NCBI GenBank assembly: GCA_018894105.1
Contig: CM032128.1
Location: forward strand, 25,649,001 to 25,713,000
DNA length: 64,000 nucleotides
Origin: Jacaranda mimosifolia
Taxonomy: Eukaryota > Streptophyta > Magnoliopsida > Lamiales > Bignoniaceae
Direction of reading: 5' to 3'
Each line of letters starts with the position of its first letter. Position 1 is the stretch's first letter. The notes under the pieces were generated by a model that saw only the letters and a list, made by a program, of their open reading frames with translations, did no database searches and had not been told where the DNA came from. This document shows positions 46,991-59,859 of the stretch, piece after piece. The position numbers were made by a program, and so were the translations under genes.

Positions 46991-47623
46991 TTATATATAT
47001 ATATTATATGTATAAATAAAACTATATGTGTTTTTATTTATAGATGTACATATATTTTATATATAACTATCAATAAAAAAATATATTATATTTTTATAAA
47101 TATTTTGCATTATTTAATTTGAAACAAATTAAAGATCTATTTATAGGTACATATATTACATAACTATAATAAAAAACTATATTATATATACTTTTTTAAA
47201 TATTTGATATTATTTAGTTAAAGAATATATATTATATATATAAATAAAAAATATATATGTATGTATATACCTATGCATAAACTTATATATGTATACATAT
47301 TATATATATATATATATAAGTATGAATAGAAACATATTACATATCCTTTTTAAAAATATTAAGTATTATTTAATTTGAAATGGATAAAAAAATTAAAAAA
47401 TGATATAAATAATAATAAGATAAAAGTAAAAATGGTTTGAATTTCAATTTTACGTAAGGGCAAATCTATATTTTTAATACTCAATGGACATCAAACAAGA
47501 GCATGAATCAGGTGAACTACGTTCAATTAAACACATGGGGTATAAGTATAAGAGCCAATCTTTATTTCACCAGGGGTTATAAACTAATTTCAAATATCAC
47601 ATGGGGCATTGTCCAATTTGGCC
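46991..47623. other. Right portion of large MULE, TA-rich
   Basis: This is TA-rich sequence followed by the right terminal region of the MULE. The segment 47447-47510 is the inverse of 47960-48045 (shared CTTGTTTGATG-CCAT-GAGTATTAAAAA), showing that the MULE inserted in gag is a close relative. There is no gene. Confidence 0.7.
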
Positions 47624-47706
47624 AAAATAGGATTGAGTTCGGTTCTAGGCTAATTGATTATTGTTTTATTGTAATTTATCTCATACGTATCATTCAAAAA
47701 TTGAAA

Positions 47707-47945
47707 AATGCCAGACAATGAGATATCCATTGTCAATATTGAGTCCAATACTATTGGTGTTGGTATTGGGGGACGTCCTGTTTTGGTCGCTCCTGCTCCT
47801 GTTGCTTCTGTCACCATTTGATAGGTGTAAAAACTTGAAAAATTCAATGGGCATGGTTTCAAGAGGAGGCAGCAAAAGATGCTATTTTATCTCACCACCC
47901 TTAATCTGGCAAGATTCTTACGTGAAGAACGCCCTCCACAATTTC
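47707..47945 (+). pseudogene. Copia gag, N-terminal part
   Basis: The frame starts MPDNEISIVNIESNTIG and continues, after a stop, as KLEKFNGHGFKRRQQKMLFY and LTTLNLARFLREERPP. This is the N-terminus of a plant copia gag (KFNG-F--W--KM-FYL-TLNLA-FL). Gag forms the particle that packages the element's RNA. It is cut off by the MULE that follows. Confidence 0.8.
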
Positions 47946-47949
47946 TTAT

Positions 47950-49186
47950 GTCTTTGAAAATCATGCTCATCGTCCCCCTGTTCTTGTTTGATGCCCATCG
48001 AGTATTAAAAAGAAAAAAATGTCCTTAAATAAAATTAAAATTTACATCACTTTTATTTTTATTTACTTATTATTTTTAACATTTTTGTATTTTTTTTGTC
48101 CATTTCAAATTAAATAATATTTAATATTTATAGAAAGATATATAACATATTTTTATTTATACTTATATAATATATATAAATTTATGTATAAATATATATA
48201 CATATTATTTTTATTTATACATAAAATATGTGTATACATATACAAAAATTTCCTATAGTTCATTAAAAATTAAATAATATTTAAAATTTATAAAAATATA
48301 AAGTAAGTTTTTTTTATTTATAGTTATATATCCAATATATATACGCACGTATATAAATTTATCTATAAATATATACATATACATTTTTGATTTATACATA
48401 TAATATATATACAATTTTCTTTTATTCATTTTAGATTTATATATTATTAATAATATTTTTTATTTATACTTATATATATACATATATAAATTTGTCTATA
48501 ACATATATACATTTATATAAAAATTATATAACATATATGTATAATATAACCCTATCCAAGCCCCCCTTTCCCGCAACCCCTACCCTCTCCCCAAACCCCA
48601 TCGGACTGCCATGGTAGTCGTGCATAGTGGCCAAATCTAACAAGATTCAGATTTGGCCACCGTGTTGGCCACCATCTTTTTTTTTTTTTTAGTTTTATTT
48701 TTGCCGGCAGCTGCAATGGCAGCGAAATGACTGCTTGGCTGCCATGGCCTTAGGCTAGACTGCTGGGTTGCTGCCAGCCATGACAGCCAGTGGTGTGGGA
48801 TGGGGGATTTTGGGGGAAGGAGGTGTGGGAGATAAATTGTGTGTGTATATATATATATATTATAATATGTATTATAATATATATAACAATATACTATCTA
48901 TATTTTTTAATATTTTTTTTAAAAAATATAACACGATTTAATTTAGACCATTGATATCTAAAAAAAAAAAATCCTATGGCTGATAAGTAAGGGTATAACC
49001 ATCTTTTTAAACACAAAAATCCATACCCAGTTGCACGCACTAGCGCATGAGTTACACCAACACTTTCAGGGGTGCTCATTGTATGATTTTAAAAAATACA
49101 AGGAAATTGTTTGTATATTTTTTTTTCACATGTAGGTTTTGTATCAATTTCGTCGATCACAAGGGGTTCCATAGCAATTTTTTTAG
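47950..49186. mobile_element. MULE inserted in copia gag
   Basis: The right end, read inverted from about 49186, gives AAATTGCTATGGAACCCCTT then ACGAAATTGAT, and AAAATCATACAATGAGCACC further in. These match the left end of the large MULE (AAATTGCATAGCTCCTC, ACGAAATTGG, AAAATCATGCAACGAGCA). The left side (about 47955) resembles that element's right subterminal zone but its terminus is less clear, perhaps truncated. A GC-rich core (48545-48840) has CCATGG palindromes and C- and G-runs between TA-rich arms. No TSD was identified. About 40-50 gag residues expected at the junction are missing. Confidence 0.7.
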
Positions 49187-52100
49187 AAAATACAAGACAG
49201 AAGATGTCAGCACAAAGAAGTTTATAGTCACTAAGTTTCTTGAATTTGTTATGGCTGATTCATAGTCTGCCATGTCCCAAGAAAACAAGTATCAAATGAT
49301 ACTCTAAGAGTTAGCGGCTGAGGGAATAGCGCTAGGAGAACCGTTTCAAGTGGTAGCCTTAGTGGAAAAATTACCTCCAAGTTGGAAGGACTTCAGAAAC
49401 TACCTTAAACATAAGTGTAAGGAGATGAATCTTGATGACCTTATTCTTAGGTTGAAAATTGAGGAAGATAACATACTCCAAAAGAAGAAAAGTGGTGGGA
49501 ACAATCTTGGAGTCAAAGCAAATGTGGTGGAACAAGGGCTATCAAATCAAAAGCAAAAGAGGGATGCTCCTAAAAGCAAGAAAAAATAGAAGAAATTTGA
49601 AGGATGTGGCTATGTCTGCAGCAAGCTGGGTCATTGAGCCAAGGATTGTCGCTATTGACAATAAGGTGGAGCTTCAAAGAAGAGATGGACAACCCATGCC
49701 AATGTTACTGAGGTGGACAAACTTTTTGATGGGGTTGGAGACCTCAACTTGTTGGCTGTGGTTTCTGAGGATAACTTAGATGAAAATGCAAGGTAGTGGA
49801 GGGTGAACATAGGGCCACATACCATGTTTGCGCTGACAAGAACATGTTTACAACATACAAGGAGATTAAGGACGAAAATTTGTTCATGGAAAATTCCTTA
49901 AGCTCTAATGTACATAGAGTTGGCAAGGTGATTTTGAAGATGACATCCGAAGAAAAGTTGGCTCTCAACAATGTGCTTCATGTGCAAAAATTCAGAAGAA
50001 CTTAGTGTCAGGGCTTATGTTAACTAGGAATGATTTTAGGATGGTTTTTGAGTTCGATAAGTTTGTACTAACCAAAAATTGTGTATTTATCGAAAAAGGA
50101 TACTTGTGTGATGGTCTTTTTAAGTTAAATGTAATGACCATCATGCCAAAGGTTGTACCATCTACTGTTACTAATAATAAAATGAGTTCTTCCTACTTGC
50201 TTGAGTCTTCTAATTTATGGAATCATCGATTAGGTCATGTGAATTACAAGTCAATTTCTAAACTTGTAAATTTAGGGCTTTTACCAAAAATAAATCTTGA
50301 ATCAACTTAAAAATATGAAGTATGCGTTGAAGCAAAAATAAGTAACATTCATTCTAAAAGAATTGAAAGAAGCACTGAACCTCTAAGTTTAATTCACACT
50401 GATATTTGTGATTTAAAAACAGTGCAATCTAGAGGAGGAAAGAAATGTTTATAACTTTCATTCATGATTGCACTAGATATTGTAAAATTTATTTACTTTG
50501 AAGTAAAGATGAGGACTTGGATATATTTAAACAATATAAAAATGAGGCCAAGAATTAGCTTGGAAAAATAAAAATAAAAACTCTATGTAATGATAGAGGT
50601 GGTGAATATATACAACCATTTGAAGAGTTTTGTGCTCAACATGGAATAATCTATGAAGTGATAGCTCTATATTCACCTCGGTCAAATGGAATTGTTGAGT
50701 GCAAAAATTGTACATTAAAAGAAATGATGAATGCCTTGCTTATCAATGTTGGAGTGCCTCAAAATATATAGAGTGAGGCAGTATTAATAGCAAATTACCT
50801 ACTTAATAAGTTGTCCCACATGAAGCTATAGAAAAGACCATATGCAGTATGGAAAGGTCATCCAACTTTCTACTAACACCTTTGAGTGTGGGGGTATCTA
50901 GCTAAGGTAGGAGTTCCACCACCTAAAATAGTTAAGGTAGGACCAAAGATAGTAGATGGAATATTTATTTGGTATGCACGACATAATGCAGCCTATAGAT
51001 TCCTTGTATTCAAATATGAGATTGATGATATTCATGTCAACACTACCATTGAATCAAGGAATGCTAACTTCTTTGAAAATATGTTTTCGTGGAAAAGCAT
51101 GACAGACAGACTATAGTTAAGAGACCTGGGAACCCCAAGAATCGGACAAAGAGGAAAATGAACTTAGATGTGGCAAGAGGGCTAAAGTATCTAAGTCACT
51201 TGGACCTGATTTCTCGACCTATATGCTAGAAAGTGAGCCGCAAACTTTCACCGAGGCTATGATAATGCCAGAAGCTCTATTATGGAGAGAGACAGTAAGT
51301 AGCAAAATTGCATCCATCATGCAAAACCACACATGGGAATTAGTGGATCTTCTTCATGGAAATAAACCCTTAGGGTGCAAATTGATTTTCAAGATGAAGA
51401 TGAAAACTGATAGTATTATAGATAAGTACAAAATGAGACTAGTAGTCAAAGGATATAGACAAAAAGAATGTCTTGATTACTTTGACATTTACTTACTAAT
51501 AATGAGAATAACATCCATTAGGTTACTAATTGGTTTTGCGGCCATGAACAACCTTGAGACTCATCAAATAGATGTTAAAATAGCCTTCTTAAATGATGAC
51601 CTAAATGTGGAAATTTATATGAAACAACCAAAAGGGTTTGCGGTTCCAGGACAGGAGAAAAAAGTGTGCAATCTAATTAAGTTGTTATATGGCTCAAAGC
51701 AAACACCTAAGCAATGGCACGTAAAACTTAATCAAGTCATGCCTGTGAATGGCTTTAAGATCAATGAGTGCTACAAATATGTATATGTCAAGGGCACCGC
51801 TACCAAGTATGTCATTGTATGTCTATACATAGACGACATACTAATTATGGGAAGCAATAGTGATGTAATTAAGGAGACAAAAAAAATAAAAAAATCTAAG
51901 TAGCAATTTTGACATGAAAGATATAGTGAACATACACGACTCCCATAGATGCAACTCAATGGCTCACCAAAAATTAAGGTAAGTCAAAGGCTCAACTAAA
52001 CTATGCGCGTATAATTGGGAGCCTCATGTATATCATGAATTGCACAAGGCTTGATATAGCATATGCTGTTGGTAAGCTAAGTAGATTTATTAGCAATCCA

Positions 52101-52690
52101 GGTCAAGAGCATTAGACCGCATTAATAAGAGTCTTAAGGTATTTGAAACATACTTTAAGTTATGGGTTGCACTGTACAAGATATCTTGTTGTAATAAAAG
52201 GACATAACAACGCAAATTGGATATCTGACTCCGGTGAAACTAAGTCCACAAGTGGATATATATTCACTTTAGGAAGAGGGGCCATCTCGTAGAAATCCTC
52301 AAAACAAATCTGCATAGTTAGGTCAACTGTGGAATATGAGTTCATAGCGTTGGACAAGGCAAGTGAGGAAGCAGAATGGCTATGCCATTTCTTGGAAGAT
52401 ACCCCAAATTGGCCCAAACATGTGCTTGCAATTTGTATTCGTTGTAACAGTTAATCGACAATTGGTAGGGCACAAAGTAATATGTACTACGGTAAGTCTA
52501 GATATGTACGTTGTAGACATAATACCATTAGACAATTGCTCTCTAATGGGGTTATCTCTATTAATTATGTGAGATCAAAATAGAACATTGGGGATCTACT
52601 AACCAAAGGTGTAAATAGATAGCAAGTTGAAAAAATATCGAGGGGCATATGACTTAAGCCTATAAAATAGATGAGGCACCACAATAAAAA
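49187..52690 (+). pseudogene. Copia gag-pol, main part
   Basis: This encodes the rest of gag and all of pol for reverse transcription and integration. Gag resumes at KYKTEDVSTKKFIV and LVEKLPPSWKDFRNYLKHK (49350-49589), with a zinc-knuckle remnant (49605-49649) carrying a stop. Protease (49796-50005) reads GEHRATYHVC where copia elements have DTGATxHVC, so the catalytic Asp is lost. Integrase has LWNHRLGHVNYKSISKL and the later PRSNGIVE-KN-TLKEMMN block. Reverse transcriptase (51223-51903) has KGYRQKECLDYFDIY, HQIDVKIAFLNDDL, LLYGSKQTPKQWH and an intact YIDDILIMGS. RNase H (about 52000-52610) has TRLDIAYAVGKLSRF and TSGYIFTLG. The order protease-integrase-reverse transcriptase is diagnostic of Ty1/copia. 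Many stops make it inactive. Confidence 0.9.
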
Positions 52691-53250
52691 CCCTACTTAT
52701 GTGACTGGAGATCCCAAGAAATAGGTTCAAAGGGAAAAACAAGTTGTGTGTCATCATGGAAGCATTGTAGGGGTCTAACCTTCATCATATTCCTATGATA
52801 AGTAGACAGTGCTGCTTGCAAAAGGTAAGGTTAAGATTTACTTTTAATGGCTTTTATACCTTGAATCTTCAAGTGGAGGTGCAGTAGGAACCTCTTAATA
52901 AGAAGGTACCTATGTGAGTTGGGACTGAGCTGGTCCCATGAGAATTTTTTAGGCTGGATTCTTAGAGCTCCTGAATTCCAAGAGCTGTTCAGGGCCAAAA
53001 TGAACATAATAGTAAGAACTTAAATTGACTATTGAGTGGAGTTATGTGAAGTTCTATTGTCTTGGTGTACACAAAAGCCGATTAGTTCAAGATATCACGT
53101 TCACTGTTTAGTGGGTACGTTTGATAGTTCTCACTAGGGAAGGTTTAAAGCCACAAGCTACCTATCTCGATGCAGTTTTGCTGAAGCTGGAACTCTTTAT
53201 GTGTGTGTGTTTGATTATTTACACTACTGACGAGACAATTTTCCATTTAT
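52691..53250 (+). other. Copia 3' non-coding region
   Basis: This lies between the RNase H reading and the polypurine tract. The sequence includes PTYVTGDPK-like codons and then non-coding DNA. I see no additional ORF. Confidence 0.6.
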
Positions 53251-53259
53251 GTGGGGGAT
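53251..53259 (+). promoter_or_regulatory. Copia polypurine tract
   Basis: GTGGGGGAT directly precedes the 3' LTR start TGTGAGAATT. Polypurine tracts of this kind prime second-strand synthesis, and this one fixes the plus-strand orientation of the element. Confidence 0.85.
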
Positions 53260-54207
53260 TGTGAGAATTTTGGTAAAACAAGAGACCCTATTTGAGGATT
53301 TAACTTTGGCTCAATAATTGAGGATGTTATACTTAGTGAAAGTTTTAAATTCTTAGATTAATTTGAACCTCTCATTGAGGAAATGTACATGGGTGTTTAG
53401 TTACCAAAATTCATTGAGATTTGAATTAGAAAATTGAGGCTAAAGTTAATGTGTTATAAGAGGAGTACAAGAAATGATAAGAATATAAGGGAATGGTAAA
53501 AGAGGCCATCCCACATTGGAAGATAAGCTAAATGAAGCTAGTATATTTAGCTTGTGTCATTACTAAAGGGTTAGATCCCTTTGGGGTTACCCAAGTCTTT
53601 GAGGGAGAAGGACCGATGTGAGTGTAGGTTTGGTTTCATGAACCACACATACACGAGCATGCCCCGCTTGCCCATCCGGCCGACTCGTGGTGGAGTGTAG
53701 GTGGGGGTGAGGGTGTGGTGCGGTCATGACTTAACTTTTTGGACCAAGTTTAATTAAAATAATTATGCATGTTACTATTTAAATTTATTAAACCCAACCC
53801 TCCAGAATTTATTCTAATAATCATATCTCTTTAGATTTTATTTTAAACTCTTCTAGAAAATTATAGAAAATTAAAAGAGATATGTCTCCTCTGTCAACAA
53901 TTGCCAATGGTGTCTCTTGGAGCTGATTAGACATAAGTCATATCTTTAATTCAAAGTTTTATCTCTTCATCTGTAGTTGCAAGCTTGTATAGAGTTATGA
54001 CACAACTTATAAGTCGGAGTGCCTAAAACCATCCCAGACCACTGAAAGTCGAGCACACATACGACCATTTTGTCTCACTACATTGCACACTATGTACACT
54101 GTCCATTAGAAAAGGAGTTCCAAGTCAATAGAGATTCACCATCTGTTTTATTGGAGTGCTACCTTAGATCGGAAGAAGCCTTTGTACCTTGAGAGGTTAA
54201 TTGACAG
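53260..54207 (+). repeat. Copia 3' LTR, first part
   Basis: Matches the 5' LTR at 31538-32233 and 35296-35500, including the region of the solo-LTR empty site (54001). It is interrupted at 54207 by the hAT element. It contains the GC-richer insertion GCCCATCCGGCCGACTCGTGG (53668-53688) that is shorter or different in the 5' LTR. Confidence 0.9.
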
Positions 54208-54881
54208 GCATTGTTGTTAAAGGCAAGTGCTTGGCTCACTTGAGGCGACCAGGCGAGCCAGGTGTTACCTTTTCGCCCCACACTTGCAGGTGCCTCGTCT
54301 AATAAGTGAGCTTGCCTCACTTGAAGCTAGTTTTTTTTTCTCCTTTTTGAAAAAAAAAGAAAAATTCTTAAAATTTAAAAACACAACCCTACCTAACCTA
54401 ATAAAATAAAGAAAAGTGGCCCACTTCACTATACACAATTCCCACTGCTCGCCCAAACCCCACCCATTCTATTGCCATTGGTCCGCCGCCTCCACCGCCG
54501 ATTCACTGCCACTCATTGCCGCCGGCTGCCACTCTAGATACATCTTTTCATTTTTCTTTTTTTTTTTCTATTTTATGTAAAAAATTAAGATTTTAGGTTT
54601 TCTAATTCCATTTAACTTATTTTAAATCAATATTTACTGTTTTTTCTATATTTTGTAATTATTATTTTATTTATTTTTTTTAATGTTTTCATTTAAAAGT
54701 ATAATGATTCGGTTTTTAACTTTTTCTGTTCAATTTTTTCTTTTATTTTTTATTTTGCTATTTTTTTTTTTTTTCCTTTTTTGCTGTTTTTCTTATTTTT
54801 CCTATTTTTTCATTAGTTTTGTTTCCTTCATACTTTATTCTAAAATTTAAATATATTATTTTACATTTTTAGTTTGAAAAT

Positions 54882-57800
54882 ATGTCGACTTCTAGTTCCG
54901 AACAAACTTCGTTTAGAAAAGACCCATGTTGGAAGTATGTGAGATTAGAGAATCCAAAAAATCCAAAAAATACTATATGTAACTTTTGTGATAAAAAAAT
55001 ATTCCGAGGGAATATGCACACATGGTTGATGGTTTTCCTTATGAGGCCATGTGAGAAAGTCCCAAAAAATTTAAAGGAGGAGATTTAGAATTATATGGGC
55101 ACAAAGAAGAGGGTTGAAGAGCAAATTGTTTTAGATAAATAGATTCAACCGCAAAGAATTCAAGAAAAATACTTCAGAAGTATTGGTGAGGAAGATGATG
55201 ATGATGAAGTAGAGAGTCGAGAAGCTTATCAATTGAAGAAAAAAAGCAAAAGCAAATGTTAAAGGACCAATGGATTTTTTTGTAAGTCATGGCGAACAAC
55301 CAACTTCGAAAGACATGAAGAAACAAAAGGATGTGAATGGGGAGGCATTGAAGGTATTGAAAGGTCGAGCACATTCAGCTATAGCAAGATATATGTATCA
55401 TGTTGGGATTACCTTTAACGAGGTGAAGTATGATAGCTTTTAGGAGATAATTGATGAGGTTTTAAAGCATGGTCCTGGTCTGAAAGCACCTAGTTTTCAT
55501 GATGTGAGAGTTCTTTTGCTGAAAAAGGAGGTTGATCTAGTGAAAAAATTAATGGAAGACGACAAAGAAGAATGTCAAAAACACGGTTGCTCTAGTTTGT
55601 CAAATGGGTGGAGGGACAAAATGGAACAAACTTTGGTTAATTTTCTAGTCAATTATCCTAAGGGAAGCATGTTTATGAAGTCAATTGATGCTTCTGAGTA
55701 TAGCAAGATAGGGGAGAAAATGTTTGAGCTGTTGAGTGATTTTGTGGAAGATGTTGGACCGGAGAATGTTGTTCAAGTGGTTTCAGATAATGCTTCAAAT
55801 ATGAAGCCAGCGGGTAGCATTTATTATATATTTTATGTTTATCATAATTCATATCTTTGTATTTTTTTCTTTATATCGTCTTTTATAATTTATTCTTATT
55901 ATTTTTCTATATTTTCTTATCTTCATAGGATAATTATTAATGGTAAAGTATCCGATTTTATGTTGGACGCCATATGCCGAACGTTGTTTGGACTTGATGT
56001 TGGAGGATATATTTAAAAATAAAGACATTTGTCCAATTTTTACGAGGGCCATGCAAGTGAATAGCTATATATAGCCGCCCTGGTGTAGTAAACTTAATGA
56101 GGAAGTTTACTAATTTAGAGTTGGTTAGGCTTGAGGTGACCCATTTTGCCCACAACATTCCTCACGCTCTCAATGTTTAATTTGGTGAAAAAAAAAATTG
56201 AGAATTATGTTTGTTTCAGATACATAGAGAAGTAATAAATGAGCAAAAGAGCAAAGAGGTATACAAGCATCCAAAATTGTGCTATCTACTGTATTTTGGC
56301 GAGGAGCAACCAAAGCCCTTAAGATTGCTTGTCCTTTAGTGAGGTTCTTTCGCTAGTTAATAGTGAGAAGAAACTAAAAGTGATTGTAAGCCTAAGAGGG
56401 GGTTGAATTAGGCCTAAGGGATTTCAATGCAGTGGAAGTTAATCACTCAAAGACTTTTTGGCCTTTCGAAATAGTTTAAGTCTTTTGTAAAAAACTATTT
56501 TCGTTATTGACTGGATTTTGTAAATACCAGTTAAACAACCAGTCAAACCAGTGACTAATAAAGCAATAAAAATAGAAATAAATAGACACTAGTATTTATA
56601 TAGGTTTGGCAAGCCTACTGCTCAACTTAAGTTTTCATTTAGGATTTTGAACCTATCAAATCAATTAAGATGTAAGAATGTTTTACAATTTAGGATATAA
56701 ATTTGACAGAATGAAAGTAAAAGGATCAGAAACTCCTTAACAAGGTCCAAAACCAGCTCTTTGCAAAGAGTTAAAATTGGAATCCCAGATGGGATAAGGC
56801 AAATTCCAGAGCACTGCAAAACTAACTGTGCTGTGAAAAAATTCGGGGGAATTTCTACTAGTTTCACTTGTACAACCTCTGTGGACTGATGCATGAGTTG
56901 CTGCCACTCTATACGGCAAGCTCTAAACTCTTCTTCCAGATCAGAACTCAGAACACTGCAGAAGATCCTAGATAGTACTGCATGACTGATTTCTTCACCT
57001 AAAGGTCCTTAGAGCAACCAAGGGCCGATTTGTTCTCTTCACGAGGTCCGTCGAGAGCAGGTACAACTCACGTCTCTCTTCACCACTAGGCCCTTCGAGA
57101 CACAAACCATCTTATCCTCGTCTCTCCAAGGCCCGTCGAAGGCAAGCCCCCCTTGATCTTCTTCACCACAAGGTCCCTTGAAAACACACATAGAGCAAGA
57201 AATTAGCAACACTTAAATACAAAACATATATGAGAGTACCACATAACTCCTCAACACACTTAACAAAGATCTTTTACCGACTAAGTGATTCTTACTTAGA
57301 ATGCTGCATATTTTCCAATATATAGATATAATACCAATGACTATAAGTTTCAGTTTGGTAAGTGACCATTAGATACAAATAAGGAAACAACCCATACGGT
57401 AAGAAGCCATTAGAGTCATGATTAAAAAATAATTGCGGACTCAACTAATGATGCAACAAAACTAGCCCTTTTTCCCTATTTAATGAAGATATGAATTTTA
57501 AGCTAGAATCCTTAAGTGATCATATTAAATAAGGAAAGTCAATTACATCACATTTTAACATATTCCAGCAGACAAATAAGGAAAGAATAGTTTAAAATAA
57601 TTATGGCATCTAAATTAGATAAATATATTCAGTAAGCTAGAAATCCAAGATTCAGAGTCAAGAAGGGTAGACTTTTGTAGTATGAAAGATATGAGAATCA
57701 ATCTAGATGATTTGTATGAAAAAGGTAAGTCAGAATCCAGTTATTTATGAAAAGTAGATTCTAGACGAGATTTATAAATCATTTGCAAATTAGTGAAGAT

Positions 57801-59362
57801 AATTTATTATGTCTATGTAGAAAAATGCTCTTTCCTTAAATCATTAAAAGGTTATCAATTTGGAAGAAGATAATAGGGAAAAAAAAGTAAAGAAGCCATT
57901 AGTTAATCATTCCATATATTACGTTCATTGAATCTAGCTATGATGAGCACATGTTTAAATTCAAGATCAGCAACATAATTTTCCTTTCATAAATAAAAGA
58001 TATGATGTGCTAAATCAAATATAAGATATGCTATCAAAATTAATATAAGGAAAGATAAATTCCAGACAGCACAAGATAATTTTTGGATAACATAACGCAA
58101 GTTCCAGTAGATTTTTGGGAATAATTCACATCAATAATGCAACAAATATTGTCATAATCAAAACTCTAAAACTCATGTAAATTCATCAAAGGGTTAGCAG
58201 AAACCTCCTATGGGATATGTTTACGAAGCTATGGATAGAGCAAACGAGGCTATTGTAAAGAGTTTTGGTGGTGATAAGGAGAAATATGGCTGATATTTTG
58301 ATATCATTGATAAGAGCTGGGAAGATCAACTTTATCAACCTTTTCATGCAGCTGGCTACTACTTGAACCCATAGTTCTTCTACTCAAATCTAAATATTAA
58401 TGGTGATAAGGAAATTATATTAGGGTTCTACAAATGTCTTGAGATATTGTTTATGGATGCATGTATTCAAGATATAATTCATGAAGAATTAACGCGTTAC
58501 AAGAATGAAGAAGGTCTCTTTGGGTATGATATGGCAAAGAGACATAGGACTAAAGGATCACCAAGTAATATCATAAATTGGAATTTTGGGCACATCTTAA
58601 AAATTAGAATATCAATTTGTCAATGTTACTTTATAATTAATGTGAGGTTGATTTAATTTTTGTAGCTGATTGGTGGAGGTCTTATGGCAGTGAAACTCCA
58701 AATTTGTGGAGTTTAGCCATTAAAATTCTTAGCTTTACTTGTAGTGCATCCGGGTATGAGAGAAATTAGAGCTTCTTTAAGCATGTAAGTTTAGTCATAT
58801 ATTATTCTATTTAATTTAAATTATGGAAAATAGAAATATTTTTTTGCATATACTTATTCATTAATGGTATATGAAATTGATAGGCCCATAGCAAGAAGAG
58901 AAATAGGTTGGCTTAAGCTAAAATGAATGACTTGGTGTTTGTGAAATACAATAGAGCATTGACACGATAATATAGACTCCATAACGAGATTGATCATATA
59001 TCTTTGAAGGATATTGACGACAACAATAAGTGGTTGGTGGGCGAAGATGATGGAATGGGTGAAACAAATAATAATGAGATGTTTAGTGATGGTTTAACAT
59101 AGGGAGATGTTGCTAGAGCTTCTGGACTTGAAAAGCTGGCATACTTTACTAGAGAGAAGAAATCATCCACTTCAAAAACTTCAAGTTGTGATGTTGGGAA
59201 AGAAAGAGGAAAGACGAAGATAGGCATTTCAAATACTTCTAGCACACATTTACACCTTATTGATGAACATAAAGATGATTAGGAAGAGTGTAAACCCATT
59301 CATGGTGGCCATGAAGATGACGAGTTTGCATTAGATTTGAGTGGGAATGAGGATGATATATG
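54882..59362 (+). pseudogene. hAT transposase relic
   Basis: This type of transposase excises the element through a DDE-type domain. A BED zinc finger (54900-55060) shows DPCWKYVRLENP and ICNFCDKKI. The DUF659-type region (55504-55812) has WRDKMEQTLVNFLVNYPKGS, FMKSIDAS and VVSDNASN. A likely intron (about 55814-55929) follows, then WTPYAERCLDLMLEDIFKN, where plant relatives usually have Cys-Ala-Ala-His. After the nested insertion the reading resumes at PPMGYVYEAMDRANEAI (58205), then FHAAGYYLNP. After an acceptor at 58665 comes the C-terminal dimerisation region DWWRSYGSETPNLWSLAIKI and SGYERN. An intron lies at 58785-58883, then KKRNRL and MNDLVFVKYN. Stops occur throughout. Confidence 0.85.
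56375..58198. mobile_element. Unclassified 1.8-kb insertion in hAT transposase
   Basis: It is flanked by the direct repeat AGAAAC (56369-56374 and 58199-58204). Removing it plus one repeat rejoins GAGAAGAAACCTCCTATGGG, restoring the expected EKKPPMGY reading. It begins TAAAAGTGATTGTAAGCCTA, with AGAGGGGGTTGAATTAGG close by, and ends AAAGGGTTAGC. A GC-richer central zone (57000-57180) repeats AGGTCC/GGCCC-TCGA words. I see no coding domain, no TG-CA ends and no clear terminal repeats, so the class is open (a solo LTR, a LINE-like fragment or another non-autonomous element). Confidence 0.75.
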
Positions 59363-59604
59363 ATTATCTATTGTTAATTGACTATAGATTAGTATATTTA
59401 TGAGTCATGAACGAATTTTTGAAGTGTAAATTTAGATTTTTTAACATTATTTATATATATATATATATTTTTTGTCATCTGAAACATGTTTTTTAGAATT
59501 TTCACACTATATATATATATATTTAAATTGTCGCCTCATTCGCCTTTTGGTCCCCCACCTCTCGGCCGCCTCTCACCTCTTGTCTTTGCTTACTATATTG
59601 CCAG

Positions 59605-59859
59605 GAGCCTTCTAGCGCCATGTAAGAGGCAATATAACCTTAAGGAGAGTAGTGGAGCAACAGGTCTCGGCTTACAAAATTTTATTTTTGTATTCAGCAT
59701 TCGACAAGTAGGTTATATGTATACCTCTTTGTTGTTTTATACGATTCAAGTATTAACTCGTTTACTACCATATGCTTCTTGTTATTTTCTATTTCTTTTG
59801 TGATTTTTAATTCCTTACTGTCACACTACACAAGCATACACGGTATCTATTTTATTATA
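59605..59859 (+). repeat. Copia 3' LTR, second part
   Basis: It resumes at GAGCCTTCTAGCGCCATGTA and matches 35500-35744 (GCATTC-ACAAGTAGGTT, CTTCTTGTTATTTTCT, TTCCTTACTGTCA). The end near 59859 is estimated from where similarity stops and from the TTAAC that could pair with the left TSD. Confidence 0.75.

Larger units (their letters stand above)
37888..47623. mobile_element. Large MULE carrying an endogenous pararetrovirus
   Basis: The left end GGTCAAATTGCATAGCTCCT and the inverted right end GGCCAAATTGGACAATGCCC align for about 70 bp through GAAATT-GTT-ATAACCC blocks. They are flanked by perfect 9-bp TSDs AAAATAGGA (37879-37887 and 47624-47632). Inside the left end lie a TA-rich zone and a GC-rich core (about 38256-38520) with C-runs, G-runs and CCATGG palindromes, like the MULE at 11860. 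Without the viral inverted repeat (38661-46990) it is about 1.4 kb. No transposase is present. Confidence 0.85.
54208..59596 (+). mobile_element. hAT transposon in copia 3' LTR
   Basis: The 8-bp TSDs are ATTGACAG (54200-54207) and ATTGCCAG (59597-59604). The 5' LTR empty site (ATTGCTAGAGCCTTC) agrees. The left end TTGTTGTTAAAGGCAAG and inverted right end ATAGTAAGCAAAGACAAG are related. It carries a degenerate hAT transposase on the plus strand and a 1.8-kb insertion at 56375-58198. Without that insertion it is about 3.56 kb. Confidence 0.85.
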
